NCBI GenBank assembly: GCA_027625915.1
Contig: JANTQA010000063.1
Span: forward strand, 4,979,501-5,043,500
Source: Anaeramoeba flamelloides
Lineage: Eukaryota > Metamonada > Anaeramoebidae
DNA: 64,000 bases
Direction: 5' to 3'
The translations under genes and the position numbers were made by a program. The number at the start of each line of letters is the position of its first letter. Positions within the stretch are counted from its first letter, which is position 1. Positions 38,046 to 49,860 of this stretch are shown here, one piece after another. The notes beneath the pieces were generated by a model, which did no database searches, was not told where the DNA came from, and saw only the letters and a program-made list of their open reading frames with translations.

Positions 38046-41000
38046 ATGTCAGATGATTGTCCCACAGCATTTTTCAACCCAAACATACACCACGAATATG
38101 AATCAGTTTTAGTTCAAATGTCAGGCTTTAGCATTTTTATTGGTGTTGCTGTCTCTCTTGGGTACAATTTTCAAAATTTTCTTTGGCTATTCTTTTTTTC
38201 CTTTGCTAATTATTTCACAAACCTTCCCAAATTTCTTTCTGTTATTAAATCTTATATTGACGATCAAAATTAAAGCTCTTTAATATCTTTTGTACCCCAA
38301 GTTATGAAAATCTATAAAAAGAGATCAATTTTAGGGATAAATTTCCTTTGGGTCTTTTTTTATACCTCACAACAAGTAACAAATTTTTTCTTTCCAAATG
38401 TTCTCTGTTTTTTTTTTTTTTTTGACTTTATTTGGTCAAAAAAGTTATGTCAAAATCTAAAAAAGGAACACAACCAAATGGAAACAAATTAATGTTTATC
38501 TTATCAACAATAGTTTTGTCGGGCAAGTAACACAGTCATACTAAATCTTCCTCGGTTGTTGGCGTGTTCACAAGTGGGCTTTCTACGATGTTTCCCTTCA
38601 CTTATCGTGTTTATTCAAATGGTTGGTGTTTATGTAATGTTCTTTGGTGTTCCTCTGCTTTATATTTTATTTTCAAATGACTACGAAGGCTCAAAATCTG
38701 CACTTGATATTAAAAGAAGAAGGAAAAGTCACTTAATAATGAAATTTCTTTATTTCTTGATCATGTGCTACACAATTTCTGTTGTGGCTATTTCTTGTTT
38801 TTCAATTTCGATTCAGGGGGTTTGTTCCAATATGTAAGTCTTCACTTTTCATTTTGTTTTCTGTTTTGGAATATTTTTTTCATTGTTTTTAGCCTTAATG
38901 TAACAACGGAAAATTTGCAACCAATTTTAACACAAACTTCTTTTGTTCTTAAATTTACAATTTCAAATTGCCTCTGTATTTCCAGTGTCCAAAAATAAAA
39001 TACCCTTTTTCAGAGAATAAAACCCGTGTTTCCAATTATACACTTGCTTTTTTTTTTTTCTTTCTTTTCCAATTACAACATCTAATTCAGTATTAAAAAG
39101 TATACCCACAATCAAGCCAATTCTGAAGATAATTCCATGATAATAAATAAAAATTTTAAATTATGAATTGAATTTGAATAAAATTTTTTCCATTTTTCAA
39201 AAACTTTTTTTATTTTTCCAAGTAAGAAGGCACATTTTAACCATTTTTGAAAAATTTTCATTGGGACAACCTTACTGAAAAAAGATTTTTTGAGTGCCAT
39301 CATATATTGAAACTTTGAAACCAAAATACCATTTATGGCTATAGTTGTGAAAAGAAAACCAAACTAAAGTAAACCAGAGTTGAATCTTTCATTTTTCGAA
39401 TTTTTGAACATTTTTTTTGAATAATTTTTGGTTTTATTAAATTAGATTTTGGATCAAGAAATGTGTTTTTGGGATGTTTGAAATTAATACTAGAATGGAA
39501 CAAAAAAAGTGTGAAAAGGTGTGCATTTGAAACAAGTCTTTTCTTTTTGAAGACCAAACAAGAAAGAACACCTTTCCAGATAAATTTGTTGAAATAAGAA
39601 TAGAAAAAAAAAAAAATTCAACAGCCTATATTTTCGATTTTCGAAGATTTGTTACTTCTTTATCTTTTTAAATTTGGATGAACCCAAACAAGTTATTGTC
39701 TTGGTTTTCTTGCCCCATTAATATTTAATGTGATTTTGAAAAACCTATTTTTTTATAATTCTGTTTTCAAAATTCTTTTTTAAAATATTTTTATAAAAAC
39801 TATACCAAACCAAAGAATACTGTTTCAAAGATTTAAAAATGAAAATAAGATTGGACTCTCAAAACCCGGAAAACAGTTACAAAAGACTCAACCTAAAGAA
39901 AAAGTAAAAACCGAGAAAAAATTTCAATCAGAATTCAGAATTATTTTGAGTTTTTTCAATTGAATCGAAAAATAAATAATTATCAAATCAAACAAACACA
40001 TCCAACAAATCTTTATTTCTGAGGGAGAGTATAAAAATATCCTATTTTCTGAACCAAAACTAGAATTAGATGAATTAAAGGAAATATGGATTTTTAAATT
40101 AATTTTGGGAATTTTTTTCGTAATATAAAGCAATTTGTTTATATCAAAAATTTTACAAACAAAATTATTTCCATGAAGAATTAAAAAATAAAACCAAATA
40201 AAGAATAAGTAATTGTATGGAATTTTATAGATAAGATCAAGAAATAAATGTTTTTTTTTTTATAATTTTTTCTGGGATCATTTGTTTCCATTTTTTTGAT
40301 TTCCATTTTTTAGAATTGGTATGTAAATATATTATATACTAGGGTATCTGATATTATCTCATATTTATTAAAATATTACTGTATTTGATTAAAGATATGA
40401 TCTGAATAATTCAGTTTCGTATAAACTGTGGCACTCAAAATTTTCAATATGCACTTACCACCTTAATGGAAAAATCCACTCTCGAAAATTGTATCTATTT
40501 TTTGAAAAATTTTTCCGATTTGCTCATTCATCACAAGTATTTCTTTTTAATAGTGGTGCTTTAAGAAACCAATAGCACATTTACTTCTGGTTTATTGTCA
40601 GTTTCTTTGATCCTTTAATTAATAAGCTTTCTCGAAAAAAGAAACATGACTATTAATTTGAATCATGGGTTTACCAAGTCTGCATGGGTTCTTTCAACAA
40701 ACGAAACTTTTTAACAAAAAAAGATTCTCTGCATGATCCTCTTTTCATTAGTTACCATAATTTTCATTCAAATATTCTGATTTGCATTTTAGAATTTGAA
40801 AATTTTATCCTATTACAATTACCACGAATTGAAAAATAAAACTATCAAAATATTTCTTTGTCTTTCGAAAAACGAATATTATAGTTTTTTTTTTTTTTTT
40901 TTTATTTTTATTTTTATTGAAGGGGTGTATTATGAGCTCCTCTTGTTTGCCTTTAGCTTTTTCAAGAATTAAAAGAATTGATTAAGATTTTACTCCATTC

Positions 41001-42053
41001 TTTTAAACTCTGGAAAAAGCGGCGTTAGCTTTTCTTGAGTTTTCTATTTATTTAGAAAAATCAATAGATTTTCGTTAGGTTTTTTTTTGGGTTTTCTATT
41101 TATTTAGAAAAATCAATAGATTTTCCAAATAAAATAAAAAACCTCAAAAAAACCTAGAACACTTCACAAATAAATAGAAAACCCCAAAAAAACCTAACGA
41201 AAATCAATAGATTTTCTAAATAAATAGAAAACCCAAAAAAAAACCTAACGAAAATCTATTGATTTTTCTAAATAAATAGAAAACTCAAAAAAAAACCTAA
41301 CGAAAATCTATTAATTTTCCAAATAAACAGAAAACTCAAGAAAACCTAATTACTGTAAGAGGAAATTTATTTCCTTCCTTTCAAAATAAAAAATAAATAA
41401 TAATCATTTTTAAACAACCTTTAAAATTCAAACTAAGCCGCATATCGATCAACTAAGAACCAAAATAATAAGTTACCGCATTACACTTTACATAATATAA
41501 TCCCCCTCCCCGTTCAATAACCATAGCCCTTAAAGCAAACTTATTTTGATATTCAATTATTATATAAAAAATGTTATAATTTGTTGTTTAACTTAAATCA
41601 GGATTTAAATTTTTAATAAAATTTTGATATAACAATTGTTAATCTTCTTTTTTTTTTATATTATAATTATTCTTTAATGATAAAAATATTTCAATAACTA
41701 ATAGAGCAAGGAATTTGGGACATGTATTAGGATTTTTTTCGGGCTGTTTTGTTCTTTTCCAATGGCTACCTCAAATTTATAGTACATACAAATTTAAAGG
41801 AAGTGGCAGTATTTCAATAATTACTCTATCAATTCAAGCACCAGGTGGCATAATAAATTTAATTTTTATGATTTTTATTTCCAAAGAACAATTTTCAACA
41901 TGGGTTTCAATTTTTGTAAATACTTCACAGGCTTTAATTTTATTATCCATGCTTATTTTTTATAACTACAAATCTAAACTCAAAAAAAAGAAAGAACAAA
42001 AAAAAGAACTCTCTGATCATAAGCCATTACTCTCAACAGAAGAAGAAATTTAA
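38046..42053 (+). CDS. PQ-loop repeat membrane protein
   Basis: Exons are 38046-38161, 38335-38375, 38445-38833 and 41705-42053, with phases that agree at each splice except for one frame change inside exon 3. The protein is about 298 residues and all helices, with seven or so hydrophobic segments. The C-terminal exon carries a clear PQ-loop: FQWLPQIYSTYKFKGSGSIS, then a hydrophobic pair and a Lys-rich cytosolic tail ending KPLLSTEEEI. The N-terminal half (SLG|DKFPLG..., KSKKGTQPNGNK, RLLACSQVGF) has the layout of a first, less typical PQ-loop, in which the PQ pair itself is not visible. PQ-loop proteins are lysosomal or ER transporters and sorting factors (cystinosin/SLC66, MPDU1), so a membrane transport role is likely; the substrate is unknown. 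Exon 3 reads in one frame up to a TAA at 38528 and in the +1 frame from 38514 on, so the shift lies in a 14-nt window. The last intron is 2.9 kb and filled with repeats. Confidence 0.75.
39219..40462 (+). mobile_element. TTAA-flanked transposon, copy C, inside a host intron
   Basis: A diverged, same-orientation relative of copy A, about 1.24 kb. The right end finishes GCACTTACCACC followed by TTAA (40463-40466). The left end reads CCAAGTAAGAAGGCACATTT with its flanking TTAA mutated to TTTT. GAGTGCCATCATATATTGAA and the later GGCACTCAAAATTTTC show both subterminal motifs. It sits in the 2.9-kb last intron of the PQ-loop gene and is clearly older than copies A and B. Confidence 0.72.
40480..40640. 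repeat. dispersed repeat R3, copy 3
   Basis: TGTATCTATTTTTTGAAAAA, then a block resembling CCAATTTGATCCTTCATTT, then GTGCTTTAAGAAACCAATAG and GTTTCTTTGATCCTTTAATT. Same block order as 14300-14400 and 36530-36680. It starts only about 20 bp after the end of TTAA copy C. Confidence 0.5.
40960..41345. repeat. palindromic-unit cluster P2 with tandem 50-bp units
   Basis: Begins with the AAAAGAATTGATTAAGATTT palindrome, then carries two tandem copies of a unit (GTTAGGTTTTTTTTTGGGTT, TTCTATTTATTTAGAAAAAT, CAATAGATTTTCG). After a short AACACTTCACAAA centre come three or four copies of the same unit inverted. The result is one long palindrome of about 300 bp within the PQ-loop gene's last intron. Confidence 0.75.
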
Positions 42054-43791
42054 TAATAGTAATATTATTTTTTAATATATGTATGTACACATATATGTAT
42101 AATGATATCATTTTTTTATAAAAAAAAATAAAAAATATCTAAATAAACAAAAATACTTTGAGTTATTTTCTTTTTTTATCTCTGAGAAATTGACTATAAA
42201 TTTCAAAAAATATTTTTTCCCATTCTTGAAAAAAATTAACAAAGAGTAAAAAATTGTCAAATCGGTTTTAATTGTAAAATTGGTGTAAAATTGAAAAATT
42301 TTAAATTATTTTTTTTTACTTATTTTTCACTGAATATTAATATATATTTAATTGAAATGAAGATACATTTACTGAAATAAAAAAAAAAAAACAAGCAAAA
42401 TAGATCAAAAATTAAAATAATAAATTAAAACAGTTATTTGTACAACAAAATTCAAAATTGGACAAAGATATATCAACTTGACGAATAATAAACATGATAC
42501 AAAAATTCATCAAAAAAAAAAATGAATAAAATTACACAAACTATCAATAATTTTTTGATATTCTTGTCATTGTCTTTTCTCGAATTATAAAGAATTGAGT
42601 AAAATCAAAGATTTAACTGAATTCTATTAAATTAAATAAAAGCTAACAATCATTTTTTTGAATTTTTGAAATATATCAAATATTTCTTCAATTGTCATTT
42701 TATTTCAATATTTTAAAAAAGTCGATAGGACGTGTCCGTCGAGTGCCTAGGTTTTCCAAAATATAAACGAATCAAGAATAATCATATATTTTTCTTTTTT
42801 CTTTTGGATTCTAGAAAAGCTAACGATACACAGGTGAAATGTAATTTTCTCTATTCAAAAATAAATAAGAAAAAAAATAATAATTACTAATATCAAAAAA
42901 ACAAAATTTTGATTGAAAAAATTGTTTGATAAACATATTTTTATATAGAGAAATCCAATTTTAAGTAATTTTCATTTTTATTACCATAGAATTTTTTTTT
43001 TTTTTCATTAAATTTTCTAATTAATTGATCCTTGTAAATTAAAACAAGAACGGCCAATTGGATACTTTACATTAATTATTTAATTTTTGAATATTATTTC
43101 TACAAAAAACAGTGTTATCAGAAATTTTGTATAATATTTTTCAGAGTTTGTTTTTCAATTACCAACCAAAAAAATTTCTTATTGTACAATGTCAAAATTT
43201 GTTATTTCAAGTTTCACAAAATTGGATATCAATAATCATCTTTTTTCGAATATTTTTTTTTTTACTCGTGTTCTCTACTATTTGATTATTTCAAAAGATA
43301 TTTTGAAAAAGTGGTTCTTTTTTTTTGTTTTTCAAATAATATTCAACTCTGAATATATCTATTGATATTGTTTTCTGAAAATCATTTTTTTTTAATATTA
43401 AATACTTGATCCTCTCCGAATAGATCAGATCAAATTATAAGACACTCTCCAAAAATATTATTTAGAGACAGTGTCTTCAACACAGTTTCCCTTTAGCCAA
43501 TATGTAGTTTGATTTCTATAACTTTCAGGTTTAAATAGTAATTCCAATAACAAAAAACAAACTTGAAAAGTTTAAAAAGATTTTTAATAATAATCTTCAC
43601 TTTATAATACTAGGTTTACCAAGATCGATACCTTTTTACAGATTACTCTGAAAGCATTAAGTATTTTACGATGAAAATAAAAACAAGATAATTCAAGCAA
43701 AATGAAATACATTTGCTTGGAAATTCTCAAAAATCGCAAAATGATCGAATAATCATTTTTTGTCAATTCCAACTTAAATTTTGGTTATTTA
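42054..43791. other. intergenic region
   Basis: Between two genes in the same orientation. It contains palindromic-unit cluster P3 (42590-42790) and no coding region. The sequence just before 43792 is ordinary AT-rich leader; I see no defined promoter motif. Confidence 0.55.
42590..42790. repeat. palindromic-unit cluster P3
   Basis: Carries AAAGAATTGAGTAAAATCAA followed by its near inverse, and GTGTCCGTCGAGTGCCTAGG, the reverse complement of the GCACTTGACGGACAC motif found in P1. Confidence 0.6.
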
Positions 43792-46563
43792 ATGGCCACT
43801 ATATTAAAAATTGAAACCGAATTAGAGAGATATTTAAAAAAGGCACCAAACAATGAAACGATGAACCAACTTTTGAATCAAATTGAAAGCCAATTTCAGC
43901 AAAATACACTTGAAGAAGATATTGTCATTCGGATTTATCAAAAATTATTCTTGTTCCCAAACAAACCAAAATTGTTTTTGAATTGGACAATTAAAGTCAT
44001 TGAAAACCAACTGCAAAAAAATGAAAAAAGAAAACAAAAAGAAAAAGAAAAAGAAAACAAAAAAGAAAGCGAAAACAAAAAGGAAAAAGTAAATAACGAA
44101 ACAAAAAATTTAATAAAAACAATCAAGCAATTAGAAACAAACCTCACTTCACAATTGTTTTTAAATATATGTAAGCACTATGTTAGTATTTTAATGATTA
44201 ACCCAGAACAATTAATTACTTTCCTTGAAGAATTAAAAAATGAACACCAAGGATCATGGCTATATTTCCTCCTTGTCTCAAACTACCCATCCATTTTAAT
44301 CCCATATTTCTTAAAGAATAAAAAATATGATGTCTTAAACCAATTAACAGAACTTGATCCAGATTTGATTAGTTGCTATTCAACACACAAGCAATTTTTA
44401 GGCTTGTTGAAGGAATCACCAAGTGTAGCGCGTGCATCTTTAGGGCAAATTTTAACTTTCCCAGACTCCACAACAAAAGAAAAATTATCAATTTATGTCA
44501 ATTATCATTTTTATCAAATCGGTGACAATGCTTTTGACTTTCTTTTTTATTTACATTCCAACAAGCACAACCAAATTTTAAACGAATTTTTAGATAAACT
44601 ATTGCTTGCAAATGAAACTCTAACATCGTTTGAAAGAACAATTCCTTTAATTGAATCGATTTCCAAATATCCATCTCACATTTGTGAAATACTTTTAAGG
44701 ACGGATTCCAGGAACGATGAAGAAATTACTTTAAAAGTCATTCAATTAATCATCATGCTGGCAATTTATAAAGGGAAAAAAATTTGTATTAAATTTTTGT
44801 TTTCATTAATCTTGCATATAGCAGATGAACAAGAAAAGGAATATTCAAAAAGTAATATTAATTCGAGTAAAATAAAAAAAATTAACAATGATCAGGATCA
44901 AAATGAAAACAACAACAGTGATAGTGAAAAATATTTATCACCATTATATCCCGGTTTTGAAAAGAATCGGCCGGTTTATTATTTTTTATATTTCAAATCA
45001 ATATTTATACATAATATAAATCATAAAATCGTTGCTTTATTATTTAAATTTCTATTCCAATTCTTTAAAAACTGTAGTACCCAACAACGCTCCAGAATAA
45101 TGAGAGTCTTAGTTGCGTTTGTTTGTCTTCAAAAGGTTTCAAAAGATCCTCTACAATATCACGATTTAAAACAAATATTACCAAAATATATTCTACAATT
45201 ATTTGATATGATGAATAATTCATCTTCTTTACAACTTATATCTTGGATTACTTTGTTAATTGCGAATGCAAATATTTCAAATCTTGATCTCTATAAAAGG
45301 AAATTAATTCTTGAAAAGTCAATTGAAGAATTATTTGTGGTTGTTACAAATTTACAAAATAATGATGATGATGATGATAATAAATCAATGAAAAAAAATA
45401 ATAAAAATTTAATTCTTTTTACAATAATTGAGAATTTAAAATCTTGTATAATAAATTCAATAGGGAATCAACTCTATAGTTGCACTTTTAAAATGCTATT
45501 AAAAAAATTATTTAAAATCAATCCAAAACCAAATTCATTAAAATTTCAAATTATTTCAGAAATTATTTCATTATTGTTAAAAAATAAAAAAAAGAAAAAA
45601 ATTAAAAGAAAAGAAAAGAAAAACGAAAATGAAAGTGAAAATGAAAGTGAAAATGAGAAGGAAAATGAAAATGAAAAAGAAAATGAAAAAGAAAATGAAA
45701 ATGAAAAAAAAAATGACAATAAAAATGAAAATGAAAAAGAAATGGAAAAAGAAAATGAAATAGAAATAGAAAATGAGGATGAAAGAGAAAATGAGAAGGA
45801 AAATGAAAATGAAAATGAAAATGAAAATGAAAATGAGAATAAAATGGAAATTGAAAAGGTTTCTGATGGTCTGATAAAGATTGAAGTGAATACGATAAAT
45901 ACCATATTTAATCATAACAATAATGACAGTAGTATTGAAGGTGAAGAAAATGAAGATAAAAAATATATGATATTTACAAACGAATTAATACCTTTAATTG
46001 AAGGTTATCATGTACCCCCGCGTAGATCTTATATCAACTATGATTATTTCAATTTACCTTCGCAATATGATGAAAAAATTAATCAAAAATTTACTCAATA
46101 TAAATTTTTATGGAATCTATTAAGATATTTAAGAGATTGGGATCTTTTAGCGCATTCGATATTATTTAATTTAATAAACAAATGGAAAATTATATCTATT
46201 AAAAAAATTTCAAGTAAGGATATTGAATATATCTGTACTCTTGAAAAGACCATTTGCTTTATACAGACTGTGAATCACCTCCAAATGATGGAATTAATTA
46301 TCAAAAATCAAAATCCAAACGAAAAGCAAAATGACCAAGACAATAATAATCATAAAAATATTTTAGAAAATATAATAAATATTATAACTTTTCTTGAACC
46401 CTCGGAAATATTAATTGTTTTGGAATCAATATGGTGGTCAAATGTGAAAATTGGCGGGGACTTTGAATTAATACAATCAAGGAAAATAATATCTTTAAAG
46501 ATTCTTTATGCTTCAATAATTAAAAAGGCGAGTAAACTTGGACCTTATCTTATTTTTTTTTAA
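43792..46563 (+). CDS. uncharacterised 923-residue helical protein
   Basis: A single uninterrupted exon of 923 codons starting at ATGGCC after an AT-rich leader. I do not recognise the family. Residues 1-600 are leucine-rich, non-repetitive and predicted mostly helical (EEDIVIRIYQKLFLFPNKPK, WLYFLLVSNYPSILIPYFLK, YYFLYFKSIFIHNINHKIVA), like a HEAT/ARM-type alpha-solenoid. Residues about 600-690 are a charged Glu-Asn-Lys repeat encoded by GAAAAT units, probably a disordered linker. Ordered sequence resumes with YHVPPRRSYINYDYFNLPSQ and ends LIVLESIWWSNVKIGGDF and a hydrophobic tail. No signal peptide, membrane span or catalytic motif is visible. Large solenoids with acidic inserts occur in transcription and RNA-processing complexes, but I cannot support a specific one. 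A GTAAAC near the C-terminus could be a donor, but no acceptor in matching phase was found, so I take the stop at 46561 as the end. Confidence 0.82.
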   Translation: MATILKIETELERYLKKAPNNETMNQLLNQIESQFQQNTLEEDIVIRIYQKLFLFPNKPKLFLNWTIKVIENQLQKNEKRKQKEKEKENKKESENKKEKVNNETKNLIKTIKQLETNLTSQLFLNICKHYVSILMINPEQLITFLEELKNEHQGSWLYFLLVSNYPSILIPYFLKNKKYDVLNQLTELDPDLISCYSTHKQFLGLLKESPSVARASLGQILTFPDSTTKEKLSIYVNYHFYQIGDNAFDFLFYLHSNKHNQILNEFLDKLLLANETLTSFERTIPLIESISKYPSHICEILLRTDSRNDEEITLKVIQLIIMLAIYKGKKICIKFLFSLILHIADEQEKEYSKSNINSSKIKKINNDQDQNENNNSDSEKYLSPLYPGFEKNRPVYYFLYFKSIFIHNINHKIVALLFKFLFQFFKNCSTQQRSRIMRVLVAFVCLQKVSKDPLQYHDLKQILPKYILQLFDMMNNSSSLQLISWITLLIANANISNLDLYKRKLILEKSIEELFVVVTNLQNNDDDDDNKSMKKNNKNLILFTIIENLKSCIINSIGNQLYSCTFKMLLKKLFKINPKPNSLKFQIISEIISLLLKNKKKKKIKRKEKKNENESENESENEKENENEKENEKENENEKKNDNKNENEKEMEKENEIEIENEDERENEKENENENENENENENKMEIEKVSDGLIKIEVNTINTIFNHNNNDSSIEGEENEDKKYMIFTNELIPLIEGYHVPPRRSYINYDYFNLPSQYDEKINQKFTQYKFLWNLLRYLRDWDLLAHSILFNLINKWKIISIKKISSKDIEYICTLEKTICFIQTVNHLQMMELIIKNQNPNEKQNDQDNNNHKNILENIINIITFLEPSEILIVLESIWWSNVKIGGDFELIQSRKIISLKILYASIIKKASKLGPYLIFF
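45618..45850 (+). repeat. GAAAAT-type coding repeat (Glu-Asn-Lys)
   Basis: An imperfect array of GAAAAT, GAAAAA and GAAAGT units in frame inside the 923-residue gene. It is responsible for the long Phe/Ser open frames on the minus strand, which are shadows. Confidence 0.9.
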
Positions 46564-47125
46564 AAAATATTTTCCCAACTAAAGCAAAAATTAATTAATT
46601 AATTTAAATTTTTACGATAAAAATCAAATATAATAATCTTTTTATTATTTTTTCATTTAATTTTTTTTTTTAATAATTGGAAATTATTTTTGTTAATTAA
46701 TAATTCTGGAATATATGATTTTAGTCCTAAATTTACATTTTTGAAATTTATTTTGAAGGAAATCGAAAGTGTAGCTTAAAGTTATTCAATAAAAAAATAA
46801 ATAAATAAAAAATAACTTTTTTTTTCAAAGAATTTAAAACTTCTTTAAAAAAGAAATTTATAATAATAATTATAATGAGTTATTAAATTCTACCATTTGG
46901 AAAGTACAAGAATATTTTCAAATCATTAAAAACCATAAAAAAATATTTATGAATCAAAAATATTTTTGTTATCCATCAAGCTCAACAATACTAAAATTCA
47001 GAGTATTTACTAACTGCTTAAATAGATATTACTATGTAATAAAAAAAACTCACATCAATTTTGTACTTTATGTTTAAAATATGAACATAAAGAGATATTA
47101 TAGAAAATATTGATCAGTTTTTAGG

Positions 47126-47311
47126 ATGTGTCCTTCATATACAAAAGATAGATTGATATTTTTAAATAAATTAAAAGAATTAAATTTTAATGAAATAATT
47201 TTAAGTCAAGACAGCATAAAATTATTTTCATTAATTAATAATCATAGAATATATGATTTTACGCGTAAATTCCTGAAAGGTAATTTAAGTAAAAGAGTAT
47301 CCAGAGTGTAA
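47126..47311 (+). CDS. possible orphan exon, 61 codons
   Basis: Reads MCPSYTKDRLIFLNKLKELN and continues with a mixed, protein-like composition to KRVSRV and a TAA. It follows a TTTTTAG that could be a splice acceptor just before the ATG. It might be a last exon of the upstream 923-residue gene, but the only nearby donor (GTAAAC at about 46531) has the wrong phase. It may equally be a tiny gene or a chance frame. No family recognised. Confidence 0.25.
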   Translation: MCPSYTKDRLIFLNKLKELNFNEIILSQDSIKLFSLINNHRIYDFTRKFLKGNLSKRVSRV

Positions 47312-47609
47312 TTTACACTTCCTCATCAATAAAAAAAATAATAATATCCTTTTTTTTTGTAATTTAAAAATTAGAGATAAAAAATAAGTAATTGTGTAGT
47401 TCGAATTTATTCGATAAAGTATCGAAGAAGGGAAATGAAAGTATCAATTAAACAAATTCTTAGAGATGGTAGTTCGAAAAAAATGTTGTATTTTTTTTTT
47501 ACAATTCATAAACAATCCTCTTTGTAATAAGATTTATTTATAAATTGGTAAACATTAAAATTAAATTTAGTATTAATACGGATTGTATCAGTTCTAAACT
47601 CAATTATAA

Positions 47610-47892
47610 CAAAATTGGACACAGTCTGAACATTTGAAAGAATAATAATACTACATTTATATTCAATTTGTAAATAATTTTGATATTAACAATCTATTTT
47701 ATTATTTGTCTTTTTTGTTTTGTTTTCATTTCCTTTTTTCCAGAGTTACATAATCTGTTTAGTTTGATCTTGAATTTTTCTTTTAATGGTTGATAGAAGG
47801 TTAGTGTTGGGTTTGTTAAATTGAAAAATCACATACAATTAGTTGATGATATCTTATCATTAGATCGATCAACAATTGATGGTGAAATTTGA
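47610..47892. repeat. dispersed repeat R4, copy 2
   Basis: Second copy of the 14505-14795 repeat, same orientation: AATTGGACACAGTCTGAACA to TCTTATCATTAGATCGATCA. Similarity begins a little earlier (GATTGTAT near 47581) and stops soon after GGTGAAATTT. Confidence 0.65.
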
Positions 47893-49669
47893 TCACATTC
47901 CCAAATTCTAATATTCCCACTTTAACATACTAATTGACTATTTAAGACACAAACCAATAAAGTATTATTTTGATATTTAAAAGTTTAAATTAGATTTATC
48001 TAAAATTTTCAATTCCATCTAAAACGAAATACTATATATCAGAATTAAAAGTAAAAATAAATAAAAATTATTCTCGAAATGTATTGGGGATTTGTTGTAA
48101 AAATTATTTGTTTCCCTATAATTATTAAATCATTGTGAATATTCTCATTTTTTTGTAGATTAATTTCTGGTTAACTTTTTTTTATAAAATAAATTATTTA
48201 TGTATTCTTCTAAATGGTTTGTATTTATATATAATCCTTCATAGTTGATAAAAAAATCCAAAGACTAAGAAATATTTTTTTTTTTAAAAAAATAATTTCA
48301 AAGGTTTGATAAAACTATTATTTGAAGAGTTATTTTTTTCTAATTCTTATGAATTTTTTTTAACATCGAATGTAGATTTTTCCCATTTCTCTTTTGGAAA
48401 TGGGTAATACCCTTCTTTAAATTATAAATAATTAAAGTAAACAAAATTAATTTTTAATCAATCCCTTTCACTATAAAATAATGATACATTCAGTAATTCA
48501 AAAAATTATAATCATTAAAAAATAGATTTCTGGAAATAGAAAAAAAAGTCAATTAGAATTAGATCAACTTTTAATATTTATCAAAAGTTTGAAAAAAGAT
48601 ATATGTTTCAATTTATTATATTAATAGATTTTCTTTTTGAGTTGATTTGATATATCAACTTTTTGTGACAATATTTAGATACAAAATCAGCTTTCCTATT
48701 TCCAACTTCTTAAACTTATTTTAGTATAGTTTTTAACTTTATTGAATTTTTTTATTATTATTATTTTCAATATTTTTCTTTTTTATTATTCAAAAGAAAA
48801 TGAGGATGATTAAATTCATATACTATCTAAGAAAACAATCCAAGTTGTTTTTTTTAAAAAAAAGAACTTCTTAATAATAAAATTCCTTATACCCAACAAA
48901 TGATTTTTATTTATTTATTTTTTTTTTTGGGTAGAATTTCTTTCTTTTAAATTTGAACCAAAAATATTCACTTTTATCAATAGATAAAGATCAGTAAAAA
49001 ATTCAACATTAAATCAATAAAATTGATAATTTGAAACTGTTTCTTTCCAATAATAACTCAATTGTAAAAAAAAAAAAGATAACAAAATATTATTTTTTGT
49101 TATGTATCAAAAAAAAATTTCTATCAAAATACAAGTTAAATTGGAAAAAAAAATTTTTTTTTAATACGAAAAAATGAGAAAAACAATGAATTAATAAAAT
49201 ACTATTCTTTGAGTACTAAATTCGGCAAATTTCTTTTTAAAATCAATTTTATTTTTCAATAAATTAATTTTTTTTTTTTTGTTACTTTTTAGCAAAAATC
49301 TTATCAGGTATAATTAATTATTGAAAAAAAATTTCTTTGAAAAGAATGATGTTAAAAAAAAAATACAAATATTATCAAAAAAAAAAAAAAATATCTTTTA
49401 TATGACAAATTTAGCAAATGAAAATACTCACCCTGTCTTAACATGGAGAGAGTAAATATGATAAAAATTTTATAAAAAAAAAAAAAAGAAATTTTCCACT
49501 ATTGCTAAGGTTTTTTTTTTTTTTTTTTAATTCAATAGAATAGAGTAAAATCATAGATTTTGAAATAAACCTTTTTTCTTTTCATTTTTAAAAGAAAAGA
49601 TATTCTATAACTTATAATCTTGCATACATTATAGCTAGGATAAAAAAATCTAAATAAATTTAGAGTTTC

Positions 49670-49860
49670 AGTAAGTGACGTCAAATACCGTAGAGTGCCG
49701 AGGTTTTTTTTTTTTAATTTAAGAAATAAAAAGAAAATTTAAGAAATTTTCTATTTATTTCTAAAATTTTAAAAAAAACCTAATGGTGGTTTTCTTGAGG
49801 TTTTCTATTTTATTTCGAAAATCTATTGATTTTCGAAATAAACAAAAAACACAACGATGA
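49670..49860. repeat. palindromic-unit cluster P4
   Basis: Shows GTGACGTCAAATACCGTAGA, GTGCCGAGGTTTTTTTT and the inverted pair TTTTCTATTTATTTC and GAAATAAACAAAAAAC around AATCTATTGATTTTCG, all family components. Confidence 0.55.

Noticed and set aside
38873-38998. Alternative last exon of the PQ-loop gene (after TTTTTAG at 38890, ending TAA at 38998)
   Set aside because: It is in phase, but the exon at 41705 is also in phase and restores the C-terminal PQ-loop expected of the family, so the short ending is at best an alternative transcript.
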